Shown piece after piece: positions 9,545-19,983 of a stretch of 64,000 nucleotides of DNA (its first letter is position 1; the number at the start of each line of letters is the position of its first letter). Source of the DNA: Deltaproteobacteria bacterium (GTDB lineage Bacteria > Myxococcota_A > Polyangia > Polyangiales > Polyangiaceae). Made by a program: the position numbers and the translations under genes. Below the pieces are notes generated by a model, which saw only the letters and a program-made list of their open reading frames with translations, ran no database searches and was not told the DNA's origin. The DNA lies in assembly GCA_016218915.1 (NCBI GenBank), contig JACRCQ010000076.1, forward strand, positions 36,618-100,617. Reading direction: 5' to 3'.

Positions 9545-10519
9545 ATGCCCAAGGTCAAGTTCGTCGTAGAGCACCAGGTGGTCGAGGCTGAAGCCGGCCG
9601 CAAGTTGCGTGAAATCGCGCAGGATGCCGGGATCAAACTCGAACGGGAATTCTTCCGAGGGGTCAACTGCCACGGATTGGGCCTATGCGGCTGCTGCAAG
9701 GTCTGGGTCCACCCGTCCAGCAGCAACGCGCTCAATGCGCCCAACCTCCGCGAGCGGATCTTCGGCATGAGCGCCGGACGCAGGCTCGCTTGCCAGGCCC
9801 GCGTCCAGGGCGACGTGGACGTCACAAGCATGCCCGGCGGCGACGATCGGTTGGAGACCCACCGGTCGATCGCGGCGACTCCGGGGCCTCTTGCGGATGC
9901 GAGCGCACATCGCAAGCCCATCGACGAAGCAGCATCGATCGCCTACCCCTTGGGCCACCCTTCTGCTGTGGGAAAAGGTGAAGTCCCTGCTCCGGCGGCC
10001 AAACAAGAGGCTGCGCCTGACGCAAAGCCCGCTGCAGGCAAAAAGGAGCCTGCCAAGCCTGAGGCTGCGAAGAGCGAGGCTGCCAAGCCTGAGGCTGCGA
10101 AGACCGAGGCTGCCAAACCTGAGGCTGCGAAGAGCGAGGCTGCCAAGCCTGAGGCTGCGAAGAGCGAGGCTGCCAAGCCTGAGGCTGCGAAAACCGAGGC
10201 TGCCAAACCTGAGGCTGAGAAGACCGAGGCTGCCAAACCTGAGGCTGAGAAGACCGAGGCTGCGAAGAGCGAGGCTGCCAAGCCCGAACCTGCCAAGGAG
10301 GACTTGAAGTCGACCAGGGCTGACGCACCGAAGGCCAAAGCGGTTGCGGAAAAACAGAAATCTACGGACGGCGTGCCCGAGCCCCCTGCGGACCCACCTG
10401 CTGAACCCAAAGCTGAGTCCAAGGCGGCAAGCGAAGAAGGCTCCGCAAAGGTCGACGGTGCGGCGAAGGAGCCTGCGGCAGCCGAGCCCGACAAGAAGGT
10501 CGAGCCTGAGGCAAAGTAG
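9545..10519 (+). CDS. 2Fe-2S ferredoxin-domain protein with a long Lys/Ala/Glu/Pro repeat tail
   Basis: N-terminus NCHGLGLCGCCKVWV...RLACQARV fits a 2Fe-2S ferredoxin fold; C-terminal AAKPEAAKSE decapeptide repeats. Confidence 0.85.
   Translation: MPKVKFVVEHQVVEAEAGRKLREIAQDAGIKLEREFFRGVNCHGLGLCGCCKVWVHPSSSNALNAPNLRERIFGMSAGRRLACQARVQGDVDVTSMPGGDDRLETHRSIAATPGPLADASAHRKPIDEAASIAYPLGHPSAVGKGEVPAPAAKQEAAPDAKPAAGKKEPAKPEAAKSEAAKPEAAKTEAAKPEAAKSEAAKPEAAKSEAAKPEAAKTEAAKPEAEKTEAAKPEAEKTEAAKSEAAKPEPAKEDLKSTRADAPKAKAVAEKQKSTDGVPEPPADPPAEPKAESKAASEEGSAKVDGAAKEPAAAEPDKKVEPEAK
10048..10290 (+). repeat. Tandem repeat, 30-bp unit, coding
   Basis: Roughly eight near-identical copies of gctgccaagcctgaggctgcgaagagcgag. 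Confidence 0.85.
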
Positions 10520-10675
10520 AATCTCCCAGCCCGATGCTCGCGTCGCGCGACGCGATGAGCTGCGCAACCGCACCACAACGGAACGGAATAGGCTGGCGTC
10601 GCGTCGTCGGGCTGGGTCAGAGTAGGGGTTGCGCTTGGGGCCCGGAGCCACCCAAGCCCGGGGACAAGGTTGAGC

Positions 10676-12154
10676 ATGGCTGAGGAGCCCAGCACGAGGG
10701 AGAGCTCGAACACGATCCTCGTCGTGGACGACGATCGTGCGACGCGTCGGACCCTCGAGAGGATCCTCGTGGATGCCGGCTATGCGGTGGAGACGGCGGC
10801 GGACGGTCCTTCCGCCCTGGACCGTCTTCTCGCTGGCGGCGTCGAGGTGTGCCTGCTGGATCTGGGCCTGCCCGGCATGAGCGGCATGGAGATTCTTCGC
10901 AAGCTGCGCGACGAGGAGTCGCGTCTGGAGTCATCGCCGGCAGTGATCGTGATCAGCGCTCGCGACGACATGAAGACCACGGTGCAGGCGGTGCAGCTGG
11001 GCGCATACGACTATCTGGTGAAGCCGCCGGACGCGAACCGTCTGCGAATCACGGTTACCCGCGCGCTGGAGCAACGGCAGACCTCGCTCGCCCTGGCCCA
11101 TCTCGTGGCTGAGGAGCGCGAGGATCACGGTGTAGGCAACATCATCGGCAAGTCCGAGTCGATCCGTGACGTCTACAAGAAGATCGGCGCTGTCTCCACG
11201 AGCCGCGCGACCGTGCTGATCACGGGCGAGAGCGGCACGGGCAAGGAGCTCGTGGCGCGTGCGATCCACTTCTCTTCCGAGACAGCGCAGTATCCCTTCG
11301 TGGCCGTGAACTGCACGGCGTTTCCCCATCACCTGCTCGAGAGCGAGCTGTTCGGGCACATTCGGGGCGCCTTCACGGGAGCGGTCGCAGACAAGATCGG
11401 ACGATTCCAGCTGGCTGCCCAGGGCACGCTGTTTCTCGACGAGATCGGCGAGCTGCCCATTGATCTGCAGGCCAAGCTGCTGCGCGTGCTCCAGGAGCGC
11501 GTGTTCGAGCGCGTCGGCGATACTCGCCCCACCAAGCTGCTCGCGCGCATGATCGCTGCCACGCACCGCGACCTGGGCCAGATGGTCAAGGAAGGAACGT
11601 TCCGCGAAGATCTCTACTACCGCTTGAAGATCGTGGAAGTCCATCTGCCGCCGTTGCGCGAACGACGGGAGGACATCCCGTTGCTGGTCGACCACCTGTT
11701 CCGCCGCATCACGCGCGAGACGCACCGTCGAGTGCGCTACGTCTCGGCTGAAGCCATGCAGCTTCTGTCGACCTACCAATGGCCTGGCAACGTTCGCGAG
11801 CTGGAGAACGCGCTCACGCGCGGCGTGGTGCTCACCCAGGGCGAGGTGCTCACGGTCGACACGCTCCCCATCTCGATGGACGACGAGGATTCTGCGGATG
11901 CCGGGGCGAACGGTCATTCCGATCCAGCTTCGGGCGCCAAGGGCGCTCCTCAGTCGTCGGCGCACGGCGAGCAGCAGCTTGCCACGCTTCGCGAAGTCGA
12001 GCGCCTGCACATCTTTCGCGTGCTCAACCACACGCATTGGAACAAGCGACGAACCTGCGCGATCCTGCAGATCACCCGCCCCACGCTCGACAGGAAGATC
12101 CGCGAGTTCGGATTCGAGCGCCCGTCCCCAGGCTCCGCTGCGGGCAGCAGCTAG
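10676..12154 (+). CDS. Sigma54-dependent response regulator (NtrC family)
   Basis: REC domain ([17 protein letters not shown]...[11 protein letters not shown]), AAA+ ([30 protein letters not shown]), C-terminal Fis-like HTH. Confidence 0.95.
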   Translation: MAEEPSTRESSNTILVVDDDRATRRTLERILVDAGYAVETAADGPSALDRLLAGGVEVCLLDLGLPGMSGMEILRKLRDEESRLESSPAVIVISARDDMKTTVQAVQLGAYDYLVKPPDANRLRITVTRALEQRQTSLALAHLVAEEREDHGVGNIIGKSESIRDVYKKIGAVSTSRATVLITGESGTGKELVARAIHFSSETAQYPFVAVNCTAFPHHLLESELFGHIRGAFTGAVADKIGRFQLAAQGTLFLDEIGELPIDLQAKLLRVLQERVFERVGDTRPTKLLARMIAATHRDLGQMVKEGTFREDLYYRLKIVEVHLPPLRERREDIPLLVDHLFRRITRETHRRVRYVSAEAMQLLSTYQWPGNVRELENALTRGVVLTQGEVLTVDTLPISMDDEDSADAGANGHSDPASGAKGAPQSSAHGEQQLATLREVERLHIFRVLNHTHWNKRRTCAILQITRPTLDRKIREFGFERPSPGSAAGSS

Positions 12155-12218
12155 GGCCGCGTTCCCGGCGTGCGCTGTGGGGGCGTGCGACGGCCCGCCG
12201 CGCCTGCGCCGAGAGCCG

Positions 12219-12653
12219 CTATGGCGAAGCGGGCACAGCTTCGCCTTCGAGCAGGCGTCGCACGGTCGCCAGGATGCTCGCATCTGCAGGGGGAAAATCC
12301 TGGTCCACGAGCTCTGCACCGGTGCGCCACTGAAGTGCAGCCACGTCGATCACCGCGGGCGCAGGGGAGCCCGGTCTCCGGTGCGCTTCGTAGAAGAGGA
12401 TGAGCACGCTCTTGCCAGGATAGCGATGGAACGCGACGTCGAGGATGGCTCCGACCTCGACCTCCACGCCGAGCTCTTCTCGCAGCTCGCGCACCAGAGC
12501 ATCCCGAGGATCTTCGTCTTGCTCGACCTTGCCGCCGGGGAACTCCCAGGCGCCGGCGAGGTGCGAGCCGGGCATGCGCTGCGTGACCAGCACGCGCCCG
12601 TGCTCCACGATGACAGCGGCGACGACGAGGACGGTGGGACGAGCCTGGCTCAC
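12219..12653 (-). CDS. NUDIX hydrolase (MutT-like)
   Basis: GAWEFPGGKVEQDEDPRDALVRELREELGVE Nudix box. Confidence 0.93.
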   Translation of the reverse strand: MSQARPTVLVVAAVIVEHGRVLVTQRMPGSHLAGAWEFPGGKVEQDEDPRDALVRELREELGVEVEVGAILDVAFHRYPGKSVLILFYEAHRRPGSPAPAVIDVAALQWRTGAELVDQDFPPADASILATVRRLLEGEAVPASP

Positions 12654-12724
12654 GGCTGGGTGTCTACAAGCAACCGCGGGCAGAGGCCAGCTCGGATTCG
12701 TCCGGGCGCCCTACGGTCCGCGCG

Positions 12725-14749
12725 TCAGCGCGGGAGGCTGCGCTCGAGGAACCTGGCAGCGCGTGCCATCAGCTCGATCATGTTCTCCACCCGGTCGACC
12801 GAGTGTCCTTCGTTGGCAGCGACCATGTACTCGACCGGAACTCCGCGCGCGCGCAGTGAACGCACGATCTGATCAGACTCGGAGCGCGGGACCCGCGGGT
12901 CGTTTTGTCCCTGGTAGACGAACAACGGGTCGACGATCTTGTGCGCATCGGCAAGAGGCGAGGTCGAATCGAGGAATGGTCCGTCCTTGTCCACGCTTCC
13001 AAACTCCTTGGACAGGAAGCTGGCGATGTAGCCTGCCGTGGATGCCATGAACGATCTCCAGTGCGACGGGCCCACGAGGTCGATGCCAGCGCTCCACAGG
13101 TCTGATTGCCGCGTGAGCGCCATGAGCACCATGTAGCCGCCGTAGCTTCCGCCAAACACCACCATGCGTCGTGCGTCGGCCCACGGTTGGCTCGCAGCCC
13201 ATCGGCCCACAGCTTCCATGTCCTTGACCGCATCGAGACGTCGGGGGCCGTTGTCTGCCATCTCCCACGCGCGTCCGAAGCCGGTCGAGCCACGGATGTT
13301 TGGCTCGACGACCGCATAGCCGAGGGCAGAGAACCAACGGGTGAATGCGTTCCACTGGATCGACGAGGACGCCGCAGGGCCGCCGTGGAGCGTGACGACC
13401 ACCGGCAGCTTTGGGGGTCTCGCGGCGGAGGACGGAAGATACAGATTCACGGGGACCAGCTGGCCGTCGAACGAAGCGACCTGCACGATCGAGGTCTCGA
13501 TGGCGGGCAGCGAGGCAAGGGTCGGTCGCGCCTCCCTGCGAAGCGGCTGGACAGCGCCGCTGGCTACGTCGATGCGAAAAACTTCAGGCGGCCGATCCGC
13601 GGTGGACCACGTTGCGGTCAGATGCTTGCCGTCTTCGGAGAACCTGCCCGCGCTGCCCGAGCCCAGCGCAAGAGTCACCGGGCGGCGGACCTGGAGCGTG
13701 GCCGCGTCGAGGATCCTGAGCTCCTTGTGGTTGCCAGCATCCACGGTCAGACCTAGCGCTCCGCCTTTGCGGCTCACGGACACCGACGTGATGCGGGCCG
13801 TTGCCGGGTTGGATTCGACGTAGCGCGCCTTGTGCTTCAAGGTTGCCAGGTCGAGCGCGATCAGCGTGCCGGTCTCTCCCCCGTCGTCCGTCGCGATGAA
13901 CACGCTCCGGGCGTCAGCCGACAAGCTCGCGTCGTGCACCACCGCCGGCTTGCCGTCCGGGAAGATCACGCGGCCCGTGCCCCGCTTGAGATCCACCAGC
14001 AGGAGCTTGGATTCCGAGGGGGACTCGAACCGGATGAACAGCGCGCGGGAGCCGGTGGCATCGACATCTGCGAGCGCGCCTGGGGAGGGATCCGTGTAGA
14101 CCACCGTCGACTTGAATGCAGGCGAGGTGGGCTGGACCAGGATCCGGGTGGAGCGATCCGCGGCGCTGCGCGCGGAGTAGACCATGGTGGCCGGCGCGCG
14201 CTCGGGCAGGAAGGGAAGATCGCGGTGCAGCCTGTCTCCTGGCGTCAGCTCGACCAGGTGGCTGCCATCGAGATCCACGCGAAAGATCGAGTAGTTCTCG
14301 TCTGCGCCGCGGTCGGACAGGAACACCGCGGACTTGCCGTCGCGCTCCAGGCGCGCCCCTGCGACGGCTTCCGAGGTGTTGACGATGCGCAAGGGGGGAG
14401 CCTCGGGGTGTGCGAGCTCGCCCACGTACAGCTGCTGGATGCCGGGCATGTTGGAGCGAAAGAGGAAGCGCTTGCCATCTGGGGCAAGCTCCGCGTCGCG
14501 ATCGTGGAAGGCTGCCACGATGCCTTCCGCCTTGCGTGCGAGCTCCGCAACGCGTGCTGCCGGCTCCCCTCGGACCACGTCCGGATCAGAGTCGGCCGGC
14601 AGCCTGGCGGAAGCTGCGGGCACGGTCGTGGAGGCAGCTGCGACGGGTGCAACTCCAGGGCCGCGAGCCGCCGGAGGGCGAGGTGAAGGGGCCGCTGGCG
14701 CGCAAGCGAACAGCGCTGCGGGCACAAGCGCAAGGGCAATCCTTCTCAT
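12725..14749 (-). CDS. S9 family peptidase (dipeptidyl/prolyl oligopeptidase-like), predicted lipoprotein
   Basis: GGSYGGYMVL (GxSxGG), C-terminal ...NEGHSVDR; N-terminus MRRIALALVPAALFACAP. Confidence 0.92.
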   Translation of the reverse strand: MRRIALALVPAALFACAPAAPSPRPPAARGPGVAPVAAASTTVPAASARLPADSDPDVVRGEPAARVAELARKAEGIVAAFHDRDAELAPDGKRFLFRSNMPGIQQLYVGELAHPEAPPLRIVNTSEAVAGARLERDGKSAVFLSDRGADENYSIFRVDLDGSHLVELTPGDRLHRDLPFLPERAPATMVYSARSAADRSTRILVQPTSPAFKSTVVYTDPSPGALADVDATGSRALFIRFESPSESKLLLVDLKRGTGRVIFPDGKPAVVHDASLSADARSVFIATDDGGETGTLIALDLATLKHKARYVESNPATARITSVSVSRKGGALGLTVDAGNHKELRILDAATLQVRRPVTLALGSGSAGRFSEDGKHLTATWSTADRPPEVFRIDVASGAVQPLRREARPTLASLPAIETSIVQVASFDGQLVPVNLYLPSSAARPPKLPVVVTLHGGPAASSSIQWNAFTRWFSALGYAVVEPNIRGSTGFGRAWEMADNGPRRLDAVKDMEAVGRWAASQPWADARRMVVFGGSYGGYMVLMALTRQSDLWSAGIDLVGPSHWRSFMASTAGYIASFLSKEFGSVDKDGPFLDSTSPLADAHKIVDPLFVYQGQNDPRVPRSESDQIVRSLRARGVPVEYMVAANEGHSVDRVENMIELMARAARFLERSLPR

Positions 14750-14754
14750 CGCGC

Positions 14755-15636
14755 TCACTGCCAGATGGCGACCGCCTCGAGGAGCGTCGTGTCGCTCTCC
14801 CGAGCAGCGTCGAGCAGCACACGCGTCGTGGCGCCTTCGGGGAGACACACGATCATGCGCGGAGGGTCGCCGCGCACTTCGACGCCGGCGGCCACGGCGC
14901 GCTCGACGAAGGCAGGCTCGTTGCCGCGCACGACGATGGCGTAGAGGCGGACGCCCTTGAGCAGAGCGTCGGGCTGTCCGATCCAGCTCGTTCCGCTGTC
15001 GGACAGCAGGGCCACGCAATCCGCACCGAGCAACAGCTCACGCTCCGGGCTGGAGGGATCAGAGCGGAGGGCTGTGGCGATCACGGAGCGGGACTTGCAG
15101 GCCTGGCCGAGCACGTTCAGAACGTATCGCGCGGCCTGGGTCTCGAGCCCTGCCAGGGGTGCCTCGGCGAACAGCACGCTGGCACCTGGGAGCATCGCCT
15201 GGGCGATGACCGCGGCTCTTCGCTCGGCCAACGAGAGCGTTGGGGCCTTGCGCGTCTCGAGCGCGCGCAGCCCGAGGTCGTCCATGGCTGCGTGGGCGGC
15301 TGCTGCGGCTTCGGTGCGAGACAGACCTGCGAGGCGGAAGCTCACGGTCACGTAGGCGAGGATGCTGTCACGGTGCGGCAAGGGCAGATCCAGCGCAGCG
15401 ATACCGACATGCCCGAAGTGGGCGCCCTGGGCGACGTCCTTGCCGTTGATCAGAAGCGAACCGGACACGACCGTTCCACGCGACGAGATCGCTGCAGCGA
15501 TCGCTGCGCTCGGCGCGCCCGCGAGCACGAGACGTCTGCCAGCAGCCCGCAAGGCAAGCTGATCGCAGGCGGCCGCGCCTTCCACGTCGATGCGCGCGTC
15601 ACGTACCTCGATCGAGACATCGACGGGCTGTGTCAC
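14755..15636 (-). CDS. Degenerate ABC-type ATPase domain protein
   Basis: ABC-like layout: LSLAERRAAVIAQAM (signature region), ASVLFAEAPLAGLE (Walker B region), but AGAPSAAIAAAI in place of Walker A. Confidence 0.65.
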   Translation of the reverse strand: MTQPVDVSIEVRDARIDVEGAAACDQLALRAAGRRLVLAGAPSAAIAAAISSRGTVVSGSLLINGKDVAQGAHFGHVGIAALDLPLPHRDSILAYVTVSFRLAGLSRTEAAAAAHAAMDDLGLRALETRKAPTLSLAERRAAVIAQAMLPGASVLFAEAPLAGLETQAARYVLNVLGQACKSRSVIATALRSDPSSPERELLLGADCVALLSDSGTSWIGQPDALLKGVRLYAIVVRGNEPAFVERAVAAGVEVRGDPPRMIVCLPEGATTRVLLDAARESDTTLLEAVAIWQ

Positions 15637-18155
15637 GGCGTGTCCGCAACCTCCATCCTGGCTAGGGGGCTATCGGGATCGTAGATGAGGAAGGGGGCAA
15701 GCGGGCGAAGCAGATTGAGCATCTGCGCGGGGACCGAGGCGCGCAGCTCTTCGCTGCTGGCGTGCAGCCCAGCGGCGTTGGCCACGATGTCGAGCAGGGA
15801 GCTTTCCGGGACCGGAAGCTCGATCACCGGACTGTCGTCTTCGACCCCGGCGAGGGAGCGTGCCTCGGCGAGCGCCTGGCGGAATCCGCCGAGGCGATCG
15901 ATGAGCTTGTGGTTGAGGGCCTGCCTGCCCATCCACACGCGACCCCGGGCCACCGCATCGACCTTGTCCGCGCTCATGTGCCGTCCACGGGAGACCCGGT
16001 CGATGAACACGTCATAGAACTGCTTGACCTTTGCGCCGAGCAGCTTCTTCTCCTCGTCAGTGAATGGACGGAACACCGACTCGGCGTCGGCGTGCGGAGC
16101 GGTTCGCATCGTCTCGACCGTGATGCCAACCTTGGTCAGCAGCTGGGCGATGTCAGCCTTGCCGTAGAAGATGCCGATCGAGCCGGTGGTGGTGTACGGG
16201 GTGGCGAAGATCAGCTTGCCGGGCGTTGCGGCGTAGTAACCGCCGCTTGCGGCCACCGTACCCATGGACACGATGAGCGGCTTCGCGCGCGCGATCAGCT
16301 CGGCCTCGCGCCAGATCACGTCAGCGGCCATCGACGAGCCGCCGGGGCTTTCGATGCGGAACACCACGGCGCGCACGGACGGGTCTTCGCGAGCGGTCTT
16401 GAGCGCCTTGGCGATGGTGTAGGAGCCGGCCAGGCGCATGCCGAGCAGCGGCACCTTCCGGCTCTCGCCGTCGATCATGTCGCCGTCCAGATACACGACT
16501 GCCACGCCTGGGCGCTCGCCGAAGGACCGGTCCTCGACCGGCTCGTAGTCGTCGGTGAGCGACGACGAGCGTCCGCCGAGCACCTCGTAGACCACACGCC
16601 GAAGCTCGTCGTCGTAGGCGTAGCCGTCCACCAGCCGGGCGCGAAGCGCCTCGGAAGCCGTGAACGGGCCGTTGTTGATGCTCGCGCGCAGCGCCGCGGG
16701 ATCGAGGTGCCGGCCACGGGCCACGTCGGCGACGAACTCGGACTCGGTCTCGCGCATGTTGGCCGCGTTGGCCTCTCGCGCAGCCTGGCTCGCCCCTTCG
16801 TGCGTGAACTCCTCTGGGGCGCCCTTGTACGCGCCGATGCGCACGAACTCTGCGCGCACACCCAGATTGGTCAGGAGCCCGGCCAGGTAGATGCGCTCGG
16901 ACTTGAGCCCCGAGAATCGGATGCCACCCGCAGGATTGAGCACGATGCGATCCGCGTGCGAGCACAGGTACAGCGCGCGCGAACCCTCGGATTCCATGTG
17001 GCAGATGACCTTCTTGCCGTGCGCGCGAAGCAGCTGCACCGCGTCGGCCATCTCGTTGGCGTGGGCCATCGAGGACGCAGGCTCGGTCTTGAGATGGAAG
17101 ACGACCGCGTCGATCTCCGGGTCGCGCGCCATCGTCCAGAGCTTCTGGAGCATGTGGATGTGGCGACGATTGGACGGCGTGCTCGTGATGCGAAAGCGCA
17201 CCGCGTGGGCGGGGGCTGGAACACCCGGGTCGCGCCATCCCCGGACCGAAACGCCGGTGACGAATCCCGCTCCGTCGCGCCCTCCAATCGCACCACCGAA
17301 CACGCCGCCGCCGGTCAGAACCATATGCGGGAACGTCAGGTCGATCAGCGCCGAGGCCGCGATCTCGCCCTTGGTGCTCTCGGGAGTCCGGGGCAGCATG
17401 GCCAGGTCCCCGCGGATCCGCCCGACGTACGGCACGTCGAAGGCGAGCACCCCGCGCGGCACCCAGCTCTTCTTGCTCTCGTCGCCGAAGTAGCGCGCCT
17501 CCAGCCCGACCTCGAGCGAGCTGTCGCCCAGGGGGCGCACGGAAGCTCCGAGATTGTAGCTCCGATCAATGCGATTGCCCGCGCTGCCCGAAGGGGCGTT
17601 CAGATCCTGGGCCACGGCTGCGACCGACAGGAATCGCGCAGGGCGCCCGGTCCAACCGAGCGAGATCGACGTCGGCCCGTTCACGGTCGCGTCGTTCGAG
17701 TAGACGTGCGCGATCGACATGCCGAGCGACGAGCTCTTGCCTCCGAAAGAAAGGCCCCACGTGAGCCAGGAGTACGGCGAGTCGTAGGGTGCAGGGGCGT
17801 GGTTGGGCGGACGCAGGAAGTCGAGACGGACGCCGGTTCCGAAGCCGAACGGAAGGGCGCCCGCAAGTGCGAACGAGTGCCCTCGCGCTGAGGACGTTCC
17901 TTCCATTCCCGTGCGCACCCAGTTCCATCGGAACTCGGCGCCTGGCATGAACGTCAGGTTGGCCGGGTTGACCACCAGCGCCGAAGCGTCGTCGCTGCTC
18001 GCGACGGCGCGTCCGGGCTCGGGTACGCGTTGGGCGCGGGCGGCGGGTGCCGCAAGCTCCTGTGCCTGGGTGCTGCGAGCCGAAAGCAGCAAGGCCGGCA
18101 CGATGCCGGCAAGGGCGAGGGCCGAGAGTCGACGAAGCCAGAGTCCGCGGTTCAT
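15633..18155 (-). CDS. sppA: SppA-type signal peptide peptidase with N-terminal barrel-like region
   Basis: C-terminal half RIESPGGSSMAADVIWREAELIARAKPLIVSMGTVAASGGYYAA (SppA); N-terminal approx. 300 aa resemble an outer-membrane beta-barrel, with signal peptide. Confidence 0.85.
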   Translation of the reverse strand: MNRGLWLRRLSALALAGIVPALLLSARSTQAQELAAPAARAQRVPEPGRAVASSDDASALVVNPANLTFMPGAEFRWNWVRTGMEGTSSARGHSFALAGALPFGFGTGVRLDFLRPPNHAPAPYDSPYSWLTWGLSFGGKSSSLGMSIAHVYSNDATVNGPTSISLGWTGRPARFLSVAAVAQDLNAPSGSAGNRIDRSYNLGASVRPLGDSSLEVGLEARYFGDESKKSWVPRGVLAFDVPYVGRIRGDLAMLPRTPESTKGEIAASALIDLTFPHMVLTGGGVFGGAIGGRDGAGFVTGVSVRGWRDPGVPAPAHAVRFRITSTPSNRRHIHMLQKLWTMARDPEIDAVVFHLKTEPASSMAHANEMADAVQLLRAHGKKVICHMESEGSRALYLCSHADRIVLNPAGGIRFSGLKSERIYLAGLLTNLGVRAEFVRIGAYKGAPEEFTHEGASQAAREANAANMRETESEFVADVARGRHLDPAALRASINNGPFTASEALRARLVDGYAYDDELRRVVYEVLGGRSSSLTDDYEPVEDRSFGERPGVAVVYLDGDMIDGESRKVPLLGMRLAGSYTIAKALKTAREDPSVRAVVFRIESPGGSSMAADVIWREAELIARAKPLIVSMGTVAASGGYYAATPGKLIFATPYTTTGSIGIFYGKADIAQLLTKVGITVETMRTAPHADAESVFRPFTDEEKKLLGAKVKQFYDVFIDRVSRGRHMSADKVDAVARGRVWMGRQALNHKLIDRLGGFRQALAEARSLAGVEDDSPVIELPVPESSLLDIVANAAGLHASSEELRASVPAQMLNLLRPLAPFLIYDPDSPLARMEVADTP

Positions 18156-19300
18156 TCAGGTCCTGCCTGCGCGATTTGCATGCCTCGCGCCTGAGCCACT
18201 TCAGCGATCTCGGGTCGGCGCCGCTCCAGCTCCTCCATGTCCTTGACCGGCAGGAAGCGCGAGACAGCGCCGAGACGGGGAAGGTGAAGGAATCGTGTCG
18301 CAAGCGTGGAAGTGATCTCGCCGATCAGCCGCTCGAACTGCACGGCCTTCCGGTCCCCGACCTTCTTGGACACCTGCACCCAGGTGAACTCCATGTCCAG
18401 ATCGAGCAGCGCCCGCGCCGTAACCAGGAACGTGTTCGTGTTGAACACACGCACGGTCGTGGGATCGAACTCGCGCGGCAATCGGAACTCCTCCAGGATC
18501 AACCGGCGTCCATTCCAGCGGACCGGGATGCCCCCCTTGTCGCTGCCGAGCTTGTCCACGACCTCCACTGTGACCGGGTCGCGGTGCTGGATGTGCGCCC
18601 CGAGGATCGCGGGGTCGATCGTTGCGCCCAGATTGTCGATGTTGGCGATGGCGACGTACTTGCCGCCCCGAGCGAGGAATCGCTCCAGCAGGCCGCTCCG
18701 GCGCAGCGCTGCTGGCAGGTCGCCGTGTCCCGGGGCGTACAAGCTCGGCTTGTCCCCCTCCTCCCGGAACAGATGTCCGTCCTCGGTGAGGCGAACCGAC
18801 AGGTTCTGCTGGAACGTCGCGATGTCGTCCTGCCGAAGGTGCGAGCCGAGCGCTTCGCGCAGCCGCGCATCGGTCGCATGGCTCGTCATCAGCCACAGCG
18901 GCACCTGCTTGGCGGCCAGCTTGCTCCAGTGCCTGTTTTCCGCGAGACGCAGATCGAGGAACGTCTTGTCCCCGAGCGCGGGCACCAGCGCCTTGACCAC
19001 GCCCCCCATGCGCGTGGCCATGCCGCCTGCGAGAACGACGACCGCGAGCTCGCCCCGGGCCAGAGACTGCATGCCCAGGTCACTGAGCGCCGCGTGCTCC
19101 GCCGTGCCCTGATCGGGCAGCTTCGCCAGATCGTCGGCAAGGGGCGCTGTCACTCCGCCCGGAAGTCGGTTTCGGGCATCGACGTCCTCGGCCATCCGTG
19201 ACGCGAGGCGCAACAACAGCTCAATCTCGAAGCCGTTTCGGGCCAGCTCGTCAAGCAGGTCTGCTGGAAGCGTCTTGATCTCGTGGGCCAGAGTTTCCAT
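18152..19300 (-). CDS. UTP--glucose-1-phosphate uridylyltransferase family (UDPGP)
   Basis: VVVLAGGMATRMGGVVKALVP...; GDLPAAL...; VFNTNTFLV. Confidence 0.85.
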   Translation of the reverse strand: METLAHEIKTLPADLLDELARNGFEIELLLRLASRMAEDVDARNRLPGGVTAPLADDLAKLPDQGTAEHAALSDLGMQSLARGELAVVVLAGGMATRMGGVVKALVPALGDKTFLDLRLAENRHWSKLAAKQVPLWLMTSHATDARLREALGSHLRQDDIATFQQNLSVRLTEDGHLFREEGDKPSLYAPGHGDLPAALRRSGLLERFLARGGKYVAIANIDNLGATIDPAILGAHIQHRDPVTVEVVDKLGSDKGGIPVRWNGRRLILEEFRLPREFDPTTVRVFNTNTFLVTARALLDLDMEFTWVQVSKKVGDRKAVQFERLIGEITSTLATRFLHLPRLGAVSRFLPVKDMEELERRRPEIAEVAQARGMQIAQAGPE

Positions 19301-19515
19301 CCCGTCCTCCGCACGAGCGGGAGCGCCGCGATCGTGGTGCGCAAGCATGGCCGCCGACAGCCTCGAGCGTCAATCGGAACGCGCCATCAGGTGCAGACCC
19401 CGACGATTCTCCCCGTCTGCGAAGAGGTGCGCGAGGGTGGACAGGGGTGCGGGGGAATACAATGACGGGCGTCCGGAGTTCGACTCTGGTAGTCTTTGGA
19501 TTTCGGCGGGGAGCC

Positions 19516-19890
19516 ATGATGCGAAACCGACTGTCGATTGGGTGGGCTTGCCTGTTGGCGACAGCGATCGCACCGCTTTCGATCGGGTGCACGGCGACAT
19601 TCGAAGCGCATCCGCCCCGGTCTGTCTATGTGGCGCGTCCGCCCCCTGAGCCCTTGCCGGAGATGAAGAGCGGCCCCCCTGCGGCGGGCATGGCATGGAT
19701 CGGCGGCTACTGGCATTTCAACGGCACCGACTACGTGTGGATCCCAGGGCACTGGGAGTCCCCAAGGCCAGGGTGGGCCTGGAAGCCACCAGCGGTCGTC
19801 TACTCGCAGCAACGCCGCGCCTGGGTCTACGAGCACGGCCAGTGGCAGCCTGCTGATCCGGGCGTCGCTGAAGCCAAAGCCGCGCACTGA
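19516..19890 (+). CDS. YXWGXW-type lipoprotein
   Basis: Lipobox-like LSIGCTA; GGYWHFNGTDYVWIPGHWESPRPGWAW repeat pattern. Confidence 0.75.
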   Translation: MMRNRLSIGWACLLATAIAPLSIGCTATFEAHPPRSVYVARPPPEPLPEMKSGPPAAGMAWIGGYWHFNGTDYVWIPGHWESPRPGWAWKPPAVVYSQQRRAWVYEHGQWQPADPGVAEAKAAH

Positions 19891-19983
19891 CCCTTCCGCA
19901 AAGAAAACACGCAACCGATCACCCGGACCGTCCGATAGGGCAGCGTGCGCACCCTTCGTGCGCCCAGCACCGAGGTGTTCGGC

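Noticed and set aside
10048-10290. Possible CRISPR array
   Set aside because: 30-bp units are contiguous without unique spacers and are in frame inside a coding region; a coding tandem repeat.
15762-17891. 709-aa + strand ORF antisense to sppA
   Set aside because: Arg/His/Gly/Ala-rich translation typical of antisense frames in high-GC DNA; the minus-strand SppA is clearly real.
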